From the NCBI RefSeq assembly GCF_002874775.1, contig NZ_CP020991.1, positions 2,146,451-2,210,450 on the forward strand: a DNA stretch of 64,000 bases, in the 5' to 3' direction. The notes under the pieces were generated by a model that saw nothing but the letters and a program-made list of their open reading frames with translations, was not told the origin of the DNA and made no database searches. The translations under genes were made by a program, and so were the position numbers. Numbering within the stretch: position 1 is the stretch's first letter; each line of letters starts with the position of its first letter. Source of the DNA: Monoglobus pectinilyticus. GTDB lineage: Bacteria > Bacillota > Clostridia > Monoglobales > Monoglobaceae. Positions 44,620-53,099 of the stretch are shown here, piece by piece.

Positions 44620-45258
44620 ATGCCAAAAGTAAATTTGATGAGAGTATTCGGAGTTATCTGCGCTGCCGCGCTGGTTCTTGTCACAGCAGTTTCTTATATT
44701 TCGTGGCAGGTCAACGATATTGAGGATAGTGTGCTCAGATTACATATCGTTGCAAACAGTGACTCAGATGAGGATCAGGCGCTTAAACTTAAGGTTAGGG
44801 ATGAAGTGGTGGACAGATGCGGATTTTTGTTTGAAAACTGTGTTTCCGCGGAACAGTCAATCAAAACCGCCGCTGATAATATAGGATTTATAAAATATGT
44901 TGCTGAGCAGGTCATAACCGAAAATGGTTATAATTATGATGCCGACTGTCAGGTTACGCAGTGTTCTTTTCCCACAAAACAATATGAGCGGCCGGGAGAT
45001 AGTGTGGTATCACTTCCAAGAGGGGAATATAATGCGTTAAACATAAAAATAGGCGCCGCCAAAGGGAAAAATTGGTGGTGTGTTATGTATCCTCCGCTAT
45101 GCTTTGTTGACGGGGTTGCAAGCGTTCCGGATGAGACGGACGAGCTTTTAAAATCCCAGCTGACTGCGTCTGAATATGAGCTGATAACCGAGTCAGACCG
45201 TCCGGAAATAAAAATAAAGTTTAAAATTGCGGAACTTTTAGGCGGACAGCAGGACTGA
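44620..45258 (+). CDS. spoIIR: Stage II sporulation protein R (SpoIIR)
   Basis: The 212-residue protein has an N-terminal membrane or signal segment (residues 8-30), then the SpoIIR domain. Recognisable blocks are LRLHIVANSDSDEDQALKLKVRD (as LRLHIVANSDS and QALKLKVRD), LPRGEYNALNIKIGAAKGKNWW (LPRGEYNAL and GKNWWCVMYPPLCF) and a C-terminal KIKFKIAEL. In Bacillus it is made in the forespore and signals to the SpoIIGA protease to activate pro-sigma-E in the mother cell. AGGAGG is six bases before the ATG. It strongly indicates that the organism belongs to a spore-forming lineage. Confidence 0.92.
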   Translation: MPKVNLMRVFGVICAAALVLVTAVSYISWQVNDIEDSVLRLHIVANSDSDEDQALKLKVRDEVVDRCGFLFENCVSAEQSIKTAADNIGFIKYVAEQVITENGYNYDADCQVTQCSFPTKQYERPGDSVVSLPRGEYNALNIKIGAAKGKNWWCVMYPPLCFVDGVASVPDETDELLKSQLTASEYELITESDRPEIKIKFKIAELLGGQQD

Positions 45259-45282
45259 GCCGGCGTTCATAATATTTAACTA

Positions 45283-45311
45283 TTGATATTTTTCACCCAA
45301 TATGTTATAAT
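45283..45311 (+). promoter_or_regulatory. Promoter of the first GGDEF gene
   Basis: TTGATA (45283-45288) and TATAAT (45306-45311) are 17 bp apart; GGGGTG and an ATG follow closely. Confidence 0.75.
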
Positions 45312-45338
45312 TTACTATATTTCTGCGGGGTGATACTG

Positions 45339-46469
45339 ATGAAAAATATTAAATACAGACTGGCGAATTTGTTAGGTCTTAATACTGACGCGTCTTTGTT
45401 TGAAATAAATCATGATGAAATACAAAAAACAAACCTATTGTTTTTGCAGCAGATTTCTTTTACATCGGGTTTAATTATGCTGCTGCTTTATCTTGTTAGT
45501 TTAGTTTTGCCGTCTATAGCCGATTTGAGAATGACTTATTTTATGGAATTTTTAGTTTCGGCAATTATATTTGTTTTAACCTGCGTGGCTTTTGACGCAC
45601 TGCTGCCGTATTCGCTTGTGCTGACATATTTTTTGACGTCGGTGATAATGGCGTATGGCGCGATAGCCGGGATTTATCAAACTCCGGAAGGCACTGCAAC
45701 GGCTTTTATTGTTTTGATTTCGTTTTTGCCAATGCTTATATTTGATAAACAATCCCATGTTCTGCCTTTTTCGGTGGTTTTATGGCTGCTTTTCTGTGGT
45801 GCGACATTTATGCTTAAAGATTTTAAATATTCTTCATTTGATATATTGAATTCTTCCGCAGGACTTTTAATGGGTATCTTAATAAACGCTAAGATATTTA
45901 AAATAAGAATAAGCGGAATAAACAGCAGCAGGATTTTGGCAAGGCAGACACAGGTTGATGAACTCACGGGTCTGCCTAACTATAAAAAGCTGCTTGAGGA
46001 TTTGTCGGGAAAGAACGATACGAGGATTGCAAAATCTCTCTGCAGTTTGGCTATTATTGATATAGATATGTTTAAAGAATACAATACAAAATATGGACGG
46101 GAAATGGGAGATAAATGTCTTAGAAAAATAGGTAATTGTATGCTGAAGATTTCTGACCCGGGTGAACTTATCGTCTACAGGTATGGCGGAACAAGTCTTG
46201 TTGCCGTCAGTCTCATACATGATTATAAGGGAATACAGCGGGTGTGCCAGGGCTTGTCCGTCCTTATAAAGGGTCTTAATATTGAGTTCCAGGGAACTGA
46301 GGAAGAAAAGATTACAGTAAGCTGCGGTTATACCGACGTTGTGGAATGCGAGTGCGACGAGTTTGAGAAGCTTCTGGACATGGCTGGCGAAGCTTTGCAG
46401 CAGGCTCGCAAAGACGGAGGAAACTGCAGCGTCGGCTACTTACAGGTAAAAGCGCTTAAGGAAAGTTAA
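45339..46469 (+). CDS. Membrane GGDEF-domain protein with a degenerate active site
   Basis: GCGGGGTG at 45325-45332 supports ATG 45339, giving 376 residues. Five to six transmembrane helices (about 38-190) are followed by a GGDEF domain (about 205-370). Early motifs are intact: DELTGLPNYKKL and the metal-binding IIDIDMFKEYN. The signature itself reads RYGGTSL, with T285, S286 and L287 replacing the acidic/acidic/Phe positions. Diguanylate cyclase activity is therefore unlikely; such proteins may bind GTP or act as partners. The next gene is a paralogue with an intact GGEEF and similar size and layout. No I-site RxxD is present. Confidence 0.88.
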   Translation: MKNIKYRLANLLGLNTDASLFEINHDEIQKTNLLFLQQISFTSGLIMLLLYLVSLVLPSIADLRMTYFMEFLVSAIIFVLTCVAFDALLPYSLVLTYFLTSVIMAYGAIAGIYQTPEGTATAFIVLISFLPMLIFDKQSHVLPFSVVLWLLFCGATFMLKDFKYSSFDILNSSAGLLMGILINAKIFKIRISGINSSRILARQTQVDELTGLPNYKKLLEDLSGKNDTRIAKSLCSLAIIDIDMFKEYNTKYGREMGDKCLRKIGNCMLKISDPGELIVYRYGGTSLVAVSLIHDYKGIQRVCQGLSVLIKGLNIEFQGTEEEKITVSCGYTDVVECECDEFEKLLDMAGEALQQARKDGGNCSVGYLQVKALKES

Positions 46470-46506
46470 TTTATAATATGCGGAATATAATAACATAATT
46501 TGGGTG

Positions 46507-46557
46507 AAGCTGTTTGATTCATATGAACTTATTGGTTGGTGAATTGAACAGCTTTTT
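46507..46557 (+). terminator. Terminator of the first GGDEF gene
   Basis: AAGCTGTT (46507-46514) pairs with AACAGCTT (46547-46554), with an inner GATTC/GAATT pairing, then TTT. It separates the two GGDEF genes. Confidence 0.7.
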
Positions 46558-46750
46558 GTGTATGAAAAAATAATTTAAAAAGACAGCGTTTGGTTAAAAA
46601 TGTATTTAAAATAGTTGAAATTTGTGGTGTTGCTTTTTAATAAATACAAGTTGTCTTGAACTCTGTTAGTTGTGTTTTTCATTTAAAAATTGGAATTATA
46701 GTTGTCGTTTTTAATAATAGAATTCTATATTTTAGTAAATATTTGTTAAA

Positions 46751-46758
46751 GGGGGGGG
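46751..46758 (+). promoter_or_regulatory. Eight-G tract serving as the ribosome binding site of the second GGDEF gene
   Basis: Eight consecutive G residues lie 5 bp before ATG 46764 in a very AT-rich surrounding. No other Shine-Dalgarno sequence is present. Homopolymer slippage here would change spacing to the start codon. Confidence 0.75.
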
Positions 46759-46763
46759 TTGTT

Positions 46764-47903
46764 ATGAAATTTAAAAACCTGTATACTAATGAGGTATATA
46801 AAGAAAAGCAATTGCTGGCTGATAATTATGAAAAAGTTGTTGATAGTAATAATGACTTTACAAAGGTTATACTTAAAATAGGCGGATTTTGCTTTTTTAT
46901 GCTTTTTATTACGTCTATGTTTATACCATCATATTACAATCTGAGAATTGTATATTTTAGCGTATTTTTGATTTTAGCAGCTTTTTATCTTTTGATTAAA
47001 CTTCGTGAGAAGTATGTTGGGATTTGGAGCATTTACGTCGTTTTCACAGCTGCGGTTGTATGTTTCACTCTAACAGGCTCTTTTATTACCCCAAATGATA
47101 TTGGGGTTATGGTTTTGGCGCTTTTACTTACATTTCCTATTATTGTACTTGATAAATCAATTAGAATAATACTTACTGAGTTTTTTTTCTTGGTATTTTA
47201 TATTAGCATGATTTATTTACATAAAGCGCCGTCGCTGGTTATTGATGAAATAGTTAATTCAATTTTTTCTTTTGTGTTAGGAGTTACCTTAGGTGAATAT
47301 TTTAGAATCGTCAGACTAAAAAATTTTGAGCTTGAAAGGCAAGCTCATATTCGTGAAACGACAGATGTTCTTACACAGCTTTTTAATAAGCGTAAACTTT
47401 TTGATTTTTTTATTGAATATGAGAATGGTGTTTATAAAGAACCAGTTACAGCTATGTCGATACTGGATATTGATGACTTTAAACTATATAATGATACTTA
47501 CGGACATCAGACCGGAGATGATTGCCTTAGACAAATCGGGTTATGTTTAAAAAAATTAGAAGGGATTTATCATTTAACTTTTTATCGATACGGAGGTGAA
47601 GAATTTGTAGCGGTTTTACATGATCCTGATATTGCGGATATAAGCAGTGTGTTCGAAAAAATAAATCAAGCCGTTCGGAATTTAAATATTTCACATTCTG
47701 CTGTAAGTAAAGGTGTTGTTACTGTTAGTATTGGAGTGGTACCTATAAAATATAATTGTAAACCAAATTTTGAGCAATTGCTTGATAATGCCGACAAAGC
47801 GTTGTATTCAGCAAAACGAACCGGAAAAGATAAGACTGTAATATTTTGTGATGATTTTAATGAACCTGATATTCATGGACATTACAGCAAAGTTCATACA
47901 TAA
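46764..47903 (+). CDS. Membrane diguanylate cyclase (GGDEF domain, intact GGEEF)
   Basis: The frame extends upstream to TTG 46656, but the G-tract ribosome binding site selects ATG 46764, giving 379 residues. Five to six helices (about 35-180) lead to a GGDEF domain (about 198-365). It has TDVLTQLFNKRKLFD, the metal-binding ILDIDDFKLYND, YGHQTGDDCLRQIG and RYGGEEF (G277-F281). It should make c-di-GMP from two GTP. No RxxD inhibitory site precedes the signature. The upstream paralogue has lost the motif. Input signals are unknown because the membrane part is not a recognised sensor. Confidence 0.9.
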   Translation: MKFKNLYTNEVYKEKQLLADNYEKVVDSNNDFTKVILKIGGFCFFMLFITSMFIPSYYNLRIVYFSVFLILAAFYLLIKLREKYVGIWSIYVVFTAAVVCFTLTGSFITPNDIGVMVLALLLTFPIIVLDKSIRIILTEFFFLVFYISMIYLHKAPSLVIDEIVNSIFSFVLGVTLGEYFRIVRLKNFELERQAHIRETTDVLTQLFNKRKLFDFFIEYENGVYKEPVTAMSILDIDDFKLYNDTYGHQTGDDCLRQIGLCLKKLEGIYHLTFYRYGGEEFVAVLHDPDIADISSVFEKINQAVRNLNISHSAVSKGVVTVSIGVVPIKYNCKPNFEQLLDNADKALYSAKRTGKDKTVIFCDDFNEPDIHGHYSKVHT

Positions 47904-48576
47904 AAGTTAAAAATATAAGTTATAAAATGTTTTAAAAATGAAAATTCTGTAAATTTACGGTTACATGGTCAAATATATCAATAGATAACTAAGTATAAAT
48001 ATAAAAATAACTTTATATAAAAAATAGAAAAATGATATATTTAAAGTATAATATAATAGTCAAGTGAATATTTTTATAATAAAATTTGCGGCTGAAATAA
48101 ATTTCAGCCGCAGTTTATTAATTTAGGCGTTTAATAAATGTATAAGAATTAGAGCGCCGCAGAGGTTTAATCGACCTAATAAAGTATCTTTATTTTCCAA
48201 ATAAAAAATTGGTTCTTATTGTTTTGTTTAATTTATATATATAAACTATGATGCTAAAACTCTAATTATTATTTAATAAAATCTAAAATTTATCCGCTGC
48301 CGGCATGTCTTGCTGTAGTTTTTGCAGAGTAAAGTCCAATAAGTAGATGACAAATTATAAAAAGACTCTTGTTAGAAAAACAGAAAATAATCTGAAATAG
48401 TAAGTTTTTTAATTTATTTTATATGAATATTTGATGTACATGATTAAAATAACATAACAAAAACCATAATAAAGGATTGTAAACAGGCAATTGACAACGC
48501 GTAGGTATTTGTAATACATAATAAAAATTTGGTAATACTAATATTCGGTTAACACTTTATTACAAATCAAGCAAAA
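47904..48576. other. Long AT-rich intergenic region
   Basis: About 670 bp hold no gene I can support. A GC hairpin (GCGGCTGAAAT at 48088-48098 with ATTTCAGCCGC at 48101-48111) probably ends transcripts of the GGDEF gene. A short minus-strand stretch near 48297-48350 reads like a protein end (LLIGLYSAKTTARHAG) but is isolated. Confidence 0.45.
48088..48120 (+). terminator. Hairpin, probable terminator after the second GGDEF gene
   Basis: An 11-bp perfect stem (48088-48098 with 48101-48111) has only two bases in the strict loop and a T-rich but interrupted tail. Confidence 0.55.
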
Positions 48577-48606
48577 TTGACACAAAATAAAAAAAGGTGA
48601 TATAAT
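48577..48606 (+). promoter_or_regulatory. Promoter of the M16 peptidase-lgt operon
   Basis: TTGACA (48577-48582) and TATAAT (48601-48606) are both perfect, with 18 bp between them. The leader is about 115 nt. Confidence 0.82.
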
Positions 48607-48728
48607 ATAAGTTAAGCTCTGTACTTATTTTAGGAAAATTCTGGATGGTGCAGAGGTATATTTATTTTGTGAAACATGTAAATTCAGAGTATTATTCAAC
48701 TTAAATTTATATATAGAGGATGAAGAGA

Positions 48729-50003
48729 ATGATTCAGCATATTAAAAACGGTGTGGATTTCAGATTAATTCCGGCACAAAAGTTTAAAACAAATGTTATC
48801 AGTGTTTTCTTTAATATTCCGCTTTCAAAAAGCACGGTGACAAAAGCGGCTTTGCTGCCGTCTGTCATGAAAAGAGGAACAGAAAAGCACAAAACCATGA
48901 ATGAGATATCAAAATACCTCGACGAATTGTACAGCGCAACTTTGCGTGCCGGTATCAGGAGCAAGGGCGACGGCGAGGTTATATACTTCACTGTTGAGTA
49001 TATAAGGGATAAATTTATAGGTGAGAACCTGACACAAAAGATTGTGGACTTGCTGAAAGAATTTATATTCTGTCCGCTTGCAGGCGATGATGGTTTTGTT
49101 GAAGAGTATCTAAACGGAGAAAAAGAAAATTTAAAGAATGCTATTGAGGGGCTTATAAACGATAAAAAGGAATATGTTGAGGTTAAGTGCCGTGAAGCTA
49201 TGTTCGGAGGCGAGGGTTACGGTATGTTTGAAGCCGGTTTTGCTGAAGAACTGCCGAATATTACCTCCAAAAACTTATATGAGTTTTATAAGCATATTAT
49301 AAACGATACAAAAGTCGATATTTTTGCCAGCGGAGATTTTTCGGACGAAACTGTGGAAATGCTGAAGACGGAGCTCGCCGGAGAATTTGAGCCTAGAGAT
49401 TCAGGCTATGTTAAGACTAAAATCGCTGTTCCGGAAGGAAAAGAAATAAACAGAATAGTTGAGGAAATAGCAGTTGTTCAGAGTAAGCTTTGTATTGGGT
49501 TAAAGTGTGGTATAGAACCTACAAGCAAAGAATATTATGCGCTTATGCTCGGCGGATGTATTTTCGGCGGCAGTCCGTTTTCAAAACTGTTTACCAACGT
49601 TCGTGAAAAATTGAGCCTTGCATATTATGCTTCTGTGAGAACAGAGAGGTTTAAGAGCACAATGTTTATCAGCAGCGGCATTGAAACTGACAAATATCAG
49701 GCGGCCTATGACGAGATACTGGTTCAGTTTAATAAAATGAAAAGCGGTGATATAACTGACAGCGAGGTAGTGAATTCAAAGCTGTATCTGACTAATGGTT
49801 TCAACTCCATGAAAGACGGTTTGAGAACAATGGAAGACTATTATTTATCTCAGGCGATTATGGATAATAAGGGCGAGATAGACGACCTGATAGAAATGAC
49901 CAATAAGGTTACTAAAGAAGAAATTGTTGAAGCTTTCAACAAGGTAGAGATAGATACTGTGTATTTTCTTAAAGGCTGTGCAAGTGACGGAGGTGACGAA
50001 TAA
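48729..50003 (+). CDS. M16 family peptidase-like protein, inactive-type subunit (YfmF-like)
   Basis: The frame starts at ATG 48720, but AGAGG ends immediately before it; ATG 48729 has correct spacing, giving 424 residues. It is a two-domain M16 (insulinase-like) protein. It lacks the HxxEH zinc motif where active members carry it; the region reads LLPSVMKRGTEKHKTMNEIS. The second domain keeps the FTNVREKLSLAYYASV block. In Bacillus the yfmF-yfmH pair has this arrangement, with the YfmH partner catalytic. The two genes overlap by one base. The physiological substrate is unknown. Confidence 0.87.
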   Translation: MIQHIKNGVDFRLIPAQKFKTNVISVFFNIPLSKSTVTKAALLPSVMKRGTEKHKTMNEISKYLDELYSATLRAGIRSKGDGEVIYFTVEYIRDKFIGENLTQKIVDLLKEFIFCPLAGDDGFVEEYLNGEKENLKNAIEGLINDKKEYVEVKCREAMFGGEGYGMFEAGFAEELPNITSKNLYEFYKHIINDTKVDIFASGDFSDETVEMLKTELAGEFEPRDSGYVKTKIAVPEGKEINRIVEEIAVVQSKLCIGLKCGIEPTSKEYYALMLGGCIFGGSPFSKLFTNVREKLSLAYYASVRTERFKSTMFISSGIETDKYQAAYDEILVQFNKMKSGDITDSEVVNSKLYLTNGFNSMKDGLRTMEDYYLSQAIMDNKGEIDDLIEMTNKVTKEEIVEAFNKVEIDTVYFLKGCASDGGDE

Positions 50004-51322
50004 TGGGAGGATACAATATTGAAAGACTGTATAGCGAGAACTTAGACGAGGAAATGCTTTTTGCAACGCACAGCAGCGGGCTTAGAGTTTATGTGTTCCC
50101 GAAAAAGGGGTTCAGTAAATATTACGCTATTTATGGAACGGACTATGGATCAACCGATAGAGAGTTTGTTGTTCCGGGAGAGAATCAGACCACTGTAGTG
50201 CCTGACGGAATAGCTCATTTTCTTGAGCACAAGATGTTTGAACAGCCTGACGGCAGCAACGCATTTGACAGTTTTGCGCTGACAGGGGCTTCCAGCAATG
50301 CGTTTACAAGTTTTGACCTGACAGCTTATTTGTTCAGCTGTACTGATAAGTTTTATGAGAATTTGGATATTTTAATTGATTTTGTAAATCATCCGTATTT
50401 TACTAAGGAAAATGTTGAGAAAGAACAAGGAATAATAGGTCAGGAAATAAAAATGTATGACGACGATCCTGGCTGGAGGGTGTTTTTTAACACGCTTACC
50501 GCGCTTTTTCATAATAACCCTGTAAAAATAGATATTGCCGGAACTGTTGATAGTATTGCTGAGATTGACGATGACGTTTTATATAAATGCTATAATACTT
50601 TTTACAATCCCGGAAATATGATTTTGGTGCTGGCAGGAGATATAGAAATTCAAAAGGTTTTAGAGAGCCTTGATAAGCATATCAGCTCCGACAGAAATTT
50701 GGGAATCATTGAAAGACCTAAAATTGCTGAGCCGGAAAGCCGTGTGAAAGAGTTTACTGAGCAGAAGCTGGTTGTATCTCAACCAATGTTTCAGATAGGA
50801 TTTAAGGATATAACTCCTTTTAACGGCGGAGAAGAGCTTTTGTGCCGTGAAATTTCAACAGATATAATTTTGGATATACTGTTCGGAAAGAGCAGTGATT
50901 TCTATATGGAATTATACAGCGATGGATTGATAGACAGCAGTTTTGGGGCTGAAACCGAGCTGGAAAAGCGCTATGGCTTCACAATGATCGGCGGAGAATC
51001 CAAAGACCCTAAAGAGGTCTACAGAAGAGTTAAGGAGCATATTAAGAAAGCGCAGGATACGGGACTAAGTCATGATGAAATAGAAAGGGCTAAAAAGGTT
51101 GCAAAGGCTTCGCTTATTAAAGTGTTTAACAGTATTGAGGCTATGGGAAATTCATTTATCCGGCTTCTGCTTAAAGGGGTTAATCCACTTGAGTATGCGG
51201 CGGCTATAGACTCCGTTCCCGATGTGGCGGTAAACGAGCGCCTTAAAAACCACTTTGATTTGTCAAACTGTGTTTTGTCAACAATTTTGCCGGACGATAG
51301 CCAAAATGAGGGGGAGAAATAA
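50003..51322 (+). CDS. M16 family zinc metallopeptidase, catalytic subunit (YfmH-like)
   Basis: The 439-residue protein carries the inverted zinc motif HFLEH (about residues 72-76, in GIAHFLEHKMFEQPDG). The downstream third ligand lies in ENVEKEQGIIGQEIKMYDDD (about residue 140-155). The second domain lacks the motif, as is normal. Its start overlaps the stop of the YfmF-like gene (TAATG), so the two are translated together and probably form a heterodimeric oligopeptidase. Its own stop overlaps the lgt start in the same way. Confidence 0.9.
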   Translation: MGGYNIERLYSENLDEEMLFATHSSGLRVYVFPKKGFSKYYAIYGTDYGSTDREFVVPGENQTTVVPDGIAHFLEHKMFEQPDGSNAFDSFALTGASSNAFTSFDLTAYLFSCTDKFYENLDILIDFVNHPYFTKENVEKEQGIIGQEIKMYDDDPGWRVFFNTLTALFHNNPVKIDIAGTVDSIAEIDDDVLYKCYNTFYNPGNMILVLAGDIEIQKVLESLDKHISSDRNLGIIERPKIAEPESRVKEFTEQKLVVSQPMFQIGFKDITPFNGGEELLCREISTDIILDILFGKSSDFYMELYSDGLIDSSFGAETELEKRYGFTMIGGESKDPKEVYRRVKEHIKKAQDTGLSHDEIERAKKVAKASLIKVFNSIEAMGNSFIRLLLKGVNPLEYAAAIDSVPDVAVNERLKNHFDLSNCVLSTILPDDSQNEGEK

Positions 51323-52203
51323 TGGTAAACAATATTTCTTTCCCCAATTTGGGGCTTAATTTCAGCATAAACCGTGCGGCTTTCAGTATAGGAAATGTTA
51401 ATATCTACTGGTATGGGCTTATAATAGCGCTGGGAATGATTATTGCTCTTGCTTACGGCATACGCGAATTTAAAAGGTGCGGATTAAAGCAGGACGACCT
51501 TTTAAATATGTTTTTGATTTGCGTGCCGGTTGCTATAATATGTGCAAGACTTTATTATGTTATTTTCAGCTTTGACCAATACCGGGACAATCTGCTGAGT
51601 ATTTTTGATATTAGGAACGGCGGTATAGCAGTTTATGGAAGTTTAATAGGCGCCGGTATTGTGGTGCTTGTATATTGTCTGAAAAAGAAAATAAATTTGG
51701 GAGCGGTTTTGGATATTCTTGCTGTCGGATTTTTGATAGGACAGGCAGTAGGGCGCTGGGGCAATTTTGTAAACGGTGAAGCATTTGGAACGGCTACAAC
51801 ACTGCCTTGGGCGATGACGATTGCGTCCGACGGGGTTACATATGCGGAGTCTGTGCACCCTACTTTTCTTTATGAATCATTGTGGGATTTAGCCGGGGTT
51901 ATCATACTTCTTGTTTACAGAAAACATAAAGGGTTTAACGGAGAGATATTTTTAGGCTACATTCTTTGGTATGGTATTGGAAGATTTTGGATAGAGGGGC
52001 TTAGAACCGATTCGCTATACCTAGGTCCGCTTAGAATTTCTCAGGTTGTTGCTCTTATGTCAGTTTTCTTGGGGCTTGCAGGAATAGCCGCCGGGCGGTT
52101 TTTAAAACACAAGAATATCAAAATCAGCGTTGGAAAACCGAAAGGGATTGAAAAGAGCAGTCTTGAAGAACCTAAAGACGATAATGATGACATAGATGAG
52201 TAA
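51322..52203 (+). CDS. lgt: Prolipoprotein diacylglyceryl transferase
   Basis: The 293-residue, seven-helix enzyme transfers diacylglycerol from phosphatidylglycerol to the lipobox cysteine of prolipoproteins. Signatures are VYWYG-type NIYWYGLIIALG near the N-terminus, RNGGIAVYGSLIGAG (about 96-110), GQAVGRWGNFVNGEAFG (about 139-155, with the key arginine and asparagine), HPTFLYESLWDL (about 180-191) and GRFWIEGLRTDSLYLG near the end. A charged cytoplasmic tail ends in DDNDDIDE. It overlaps the M16 gene by one base. PgsA, which leads to its lipid donor, is encoded at 61 kb. Confidence 0.95.
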   Translation: MVNNISFPNLGLNFSINRAAFSIGNVNIYWYGLIIALGMIIALAYGIREFKRCGLKQDDLLNMFLICVPVAIICARLYYVIFSFDQYRDNLLSIFDIRNGGIAVYGSLIGAGIVVLVYCLKKKINLGAVLDILAVGFLIGQAVGRWGNFVNGEAFGTATTLPWAMTIASDGVTYAESVHPTFLYESLWDLAGVIILLVYRKHKGFNGEIFLGYILWYGIGRFWIEGLRTDSLYLGPLRISQVVALMSVFLGLAGIAAGRFLKHKNIKISVGKPKGIEKSSLEEPKDDNDDIDE

Positions 52204-52258
52204 TATTGTTTACGTTAAAAATTATTTTATTTATATTATTTTATGGGAGGATTATATT

Positions 52259-52396
52259 ATGGAACAGGATATTCAAGTATTGAGACAGCGGATGGCTGAG
52301 TTGGTTAAAAATGAGAACCTGAAATATGATGATATATATAAAATGAAACTTGAGATGGATGATATAATCGACAAATACTATTTTGAACAGATATAA
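52259..52396 (+). CDS. Small Spo0E-like protein (aspartyl-phosphate phosphatase family)
   Basis: GGGAGG at 52245-52250 lies eight bases before ATG 52259, so the gene encodes 45 residues and not the longer open frame from 52196. The sequence is one helical hairpin with MAELVKNENLKYDDIYKMKL followed by EMDDIIDKYY. This fits the Spo0E family layout (a first helix, a short turn, then an (S/K)xELDxLIxxYY-type second helix). The serine of the usual SQELD signature is absent, but the aspartate is kept. Spo0E proteins remove phosphate from Spo0A to delay sporulation. The assignment rests on a short match and remains tentative. Confidence 0.6.
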   Translation: MEQDIQVLRQRMAELVKNENLKYDDIYKMKLEMDDIIDKYYFEQI

Positions 52397-52579
52397 CAAA
52401 AGTGGCTGAAAACTTTCAAAGCAGCTGAACATTGCAAATAATATAATACCAGTAAAAATTCTATGTTCGGCGTTTATATTTTGACAGGGATGCTGACTGA
52501 AGTATTTGAAGATTATTAATTACGATAACGTCAAAAATACTTGACAGGAACCGTGTAAGTATTTTTAAATGATTTCCTA

Positions 52580-52608
52580 TTGACCTGTTGAGACTAATAT
52601 GTTAAACT
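52580..52608 (+). promoter_or_regulatory. Promoter of the TM1266-like gene and hydG
   Basis: TTGACC (52580-52585) and TAAACT (52603-52608) are 17 bp apart, placing the start of the leader near 52615. Confidence 0.5.
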
Positions 52609-52614
52609 TGTATT

Positions 52615-52783
52615 AAGATAGTTATTCGTTCTGACCACAAGGGTTTGCCCGCGTGAAAAGGCGAAGGATAAATGGCTGTCATGCGTTTGTATGACAAGTT
52701 TACGTGCGTGCATGGGCGCCTTTTTTGAATAAATCAAATAGGTGACAGAATCCTTTCGCTTTGCGGGAGGATTTTTTATTTTG
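52615..52783 (+). ncRNA. Structured 5' leader with a terminator (riboswitch-like attenuator) before hydG
   Basis: The GC-rich leader stands out from its AT-rich flanks. It contains a TGTCAT/ATGACA hairpin near 52677-52702, a GGGCGCC followed by TTTTTT near 52713-52726, and a final hairpin (AATCCTTTCGC at 52749-52759 with GCGGGAGGATT at 52763-52773, two U-G pairs) followed by TTTTTT. This last terminator ends only about 15 bp before the ribosome binding site of the next gene, the layout of transcription attenuation. I could not match it to a named riboswitch class. Confidence 0.55.
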
Positions 52784-52800
52784 TAAAGAGGGTGATTAAA

Positions 52801-53067
52801 ATGGAAAATGTAAAAAAACTTGAAGATACAAGGATAGCGCTTGTTGGAATTATTGTAGAAAATCTTGATATCACTGATAAAATAAATCGTATAATCCATG
52901 ATTACAGTGATTATATAGTCGGGAGAATGGGTATACCGTATAAAAACCGCGGTGTGGCTATTATAAGTCTTGTAATTGACGCCCCGGTGAATATAATTTC
53001 ATCCTTGTCGGGCAAGCTGGGGATGCTTGATGACGTATCTGTCAAGGTTCAGTATACAAAAGTATAA
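52801..53067 (+). CDS. TM1266-like iron-only hydrogenase system regulator
   Basis: GAGGGTG at 52788-52794 selects ATG 52801, giving 88 residues. The small ACT-like (NikR C-terminal-like) protein has the pattern IALVGIIVENLDITDKINRI, YIVGRMGIPY and GVAIISLVIDAP. These match the family annotated as putative iron-only hydrogenase system regulator, usually linked to hydrogenase maturation genes. It lies 32 bp before hydG. No DNA-binding domain is present, so how it would regulate is unclear; a binding protein for a maturation intermediate is equally possible. Confidence 0.8.
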   Translation: MENVKKLEDTRIALVGIIVENLDITDKINRIIHDYSDYIVGRMGIPYKNRGVAIISLVIDAPVNIISSLSGKLGMLDDVSVKVQYTKV

Positions 53068-53099
53068 AACACAGTAAATTTTTATAAGGAGATAATATT

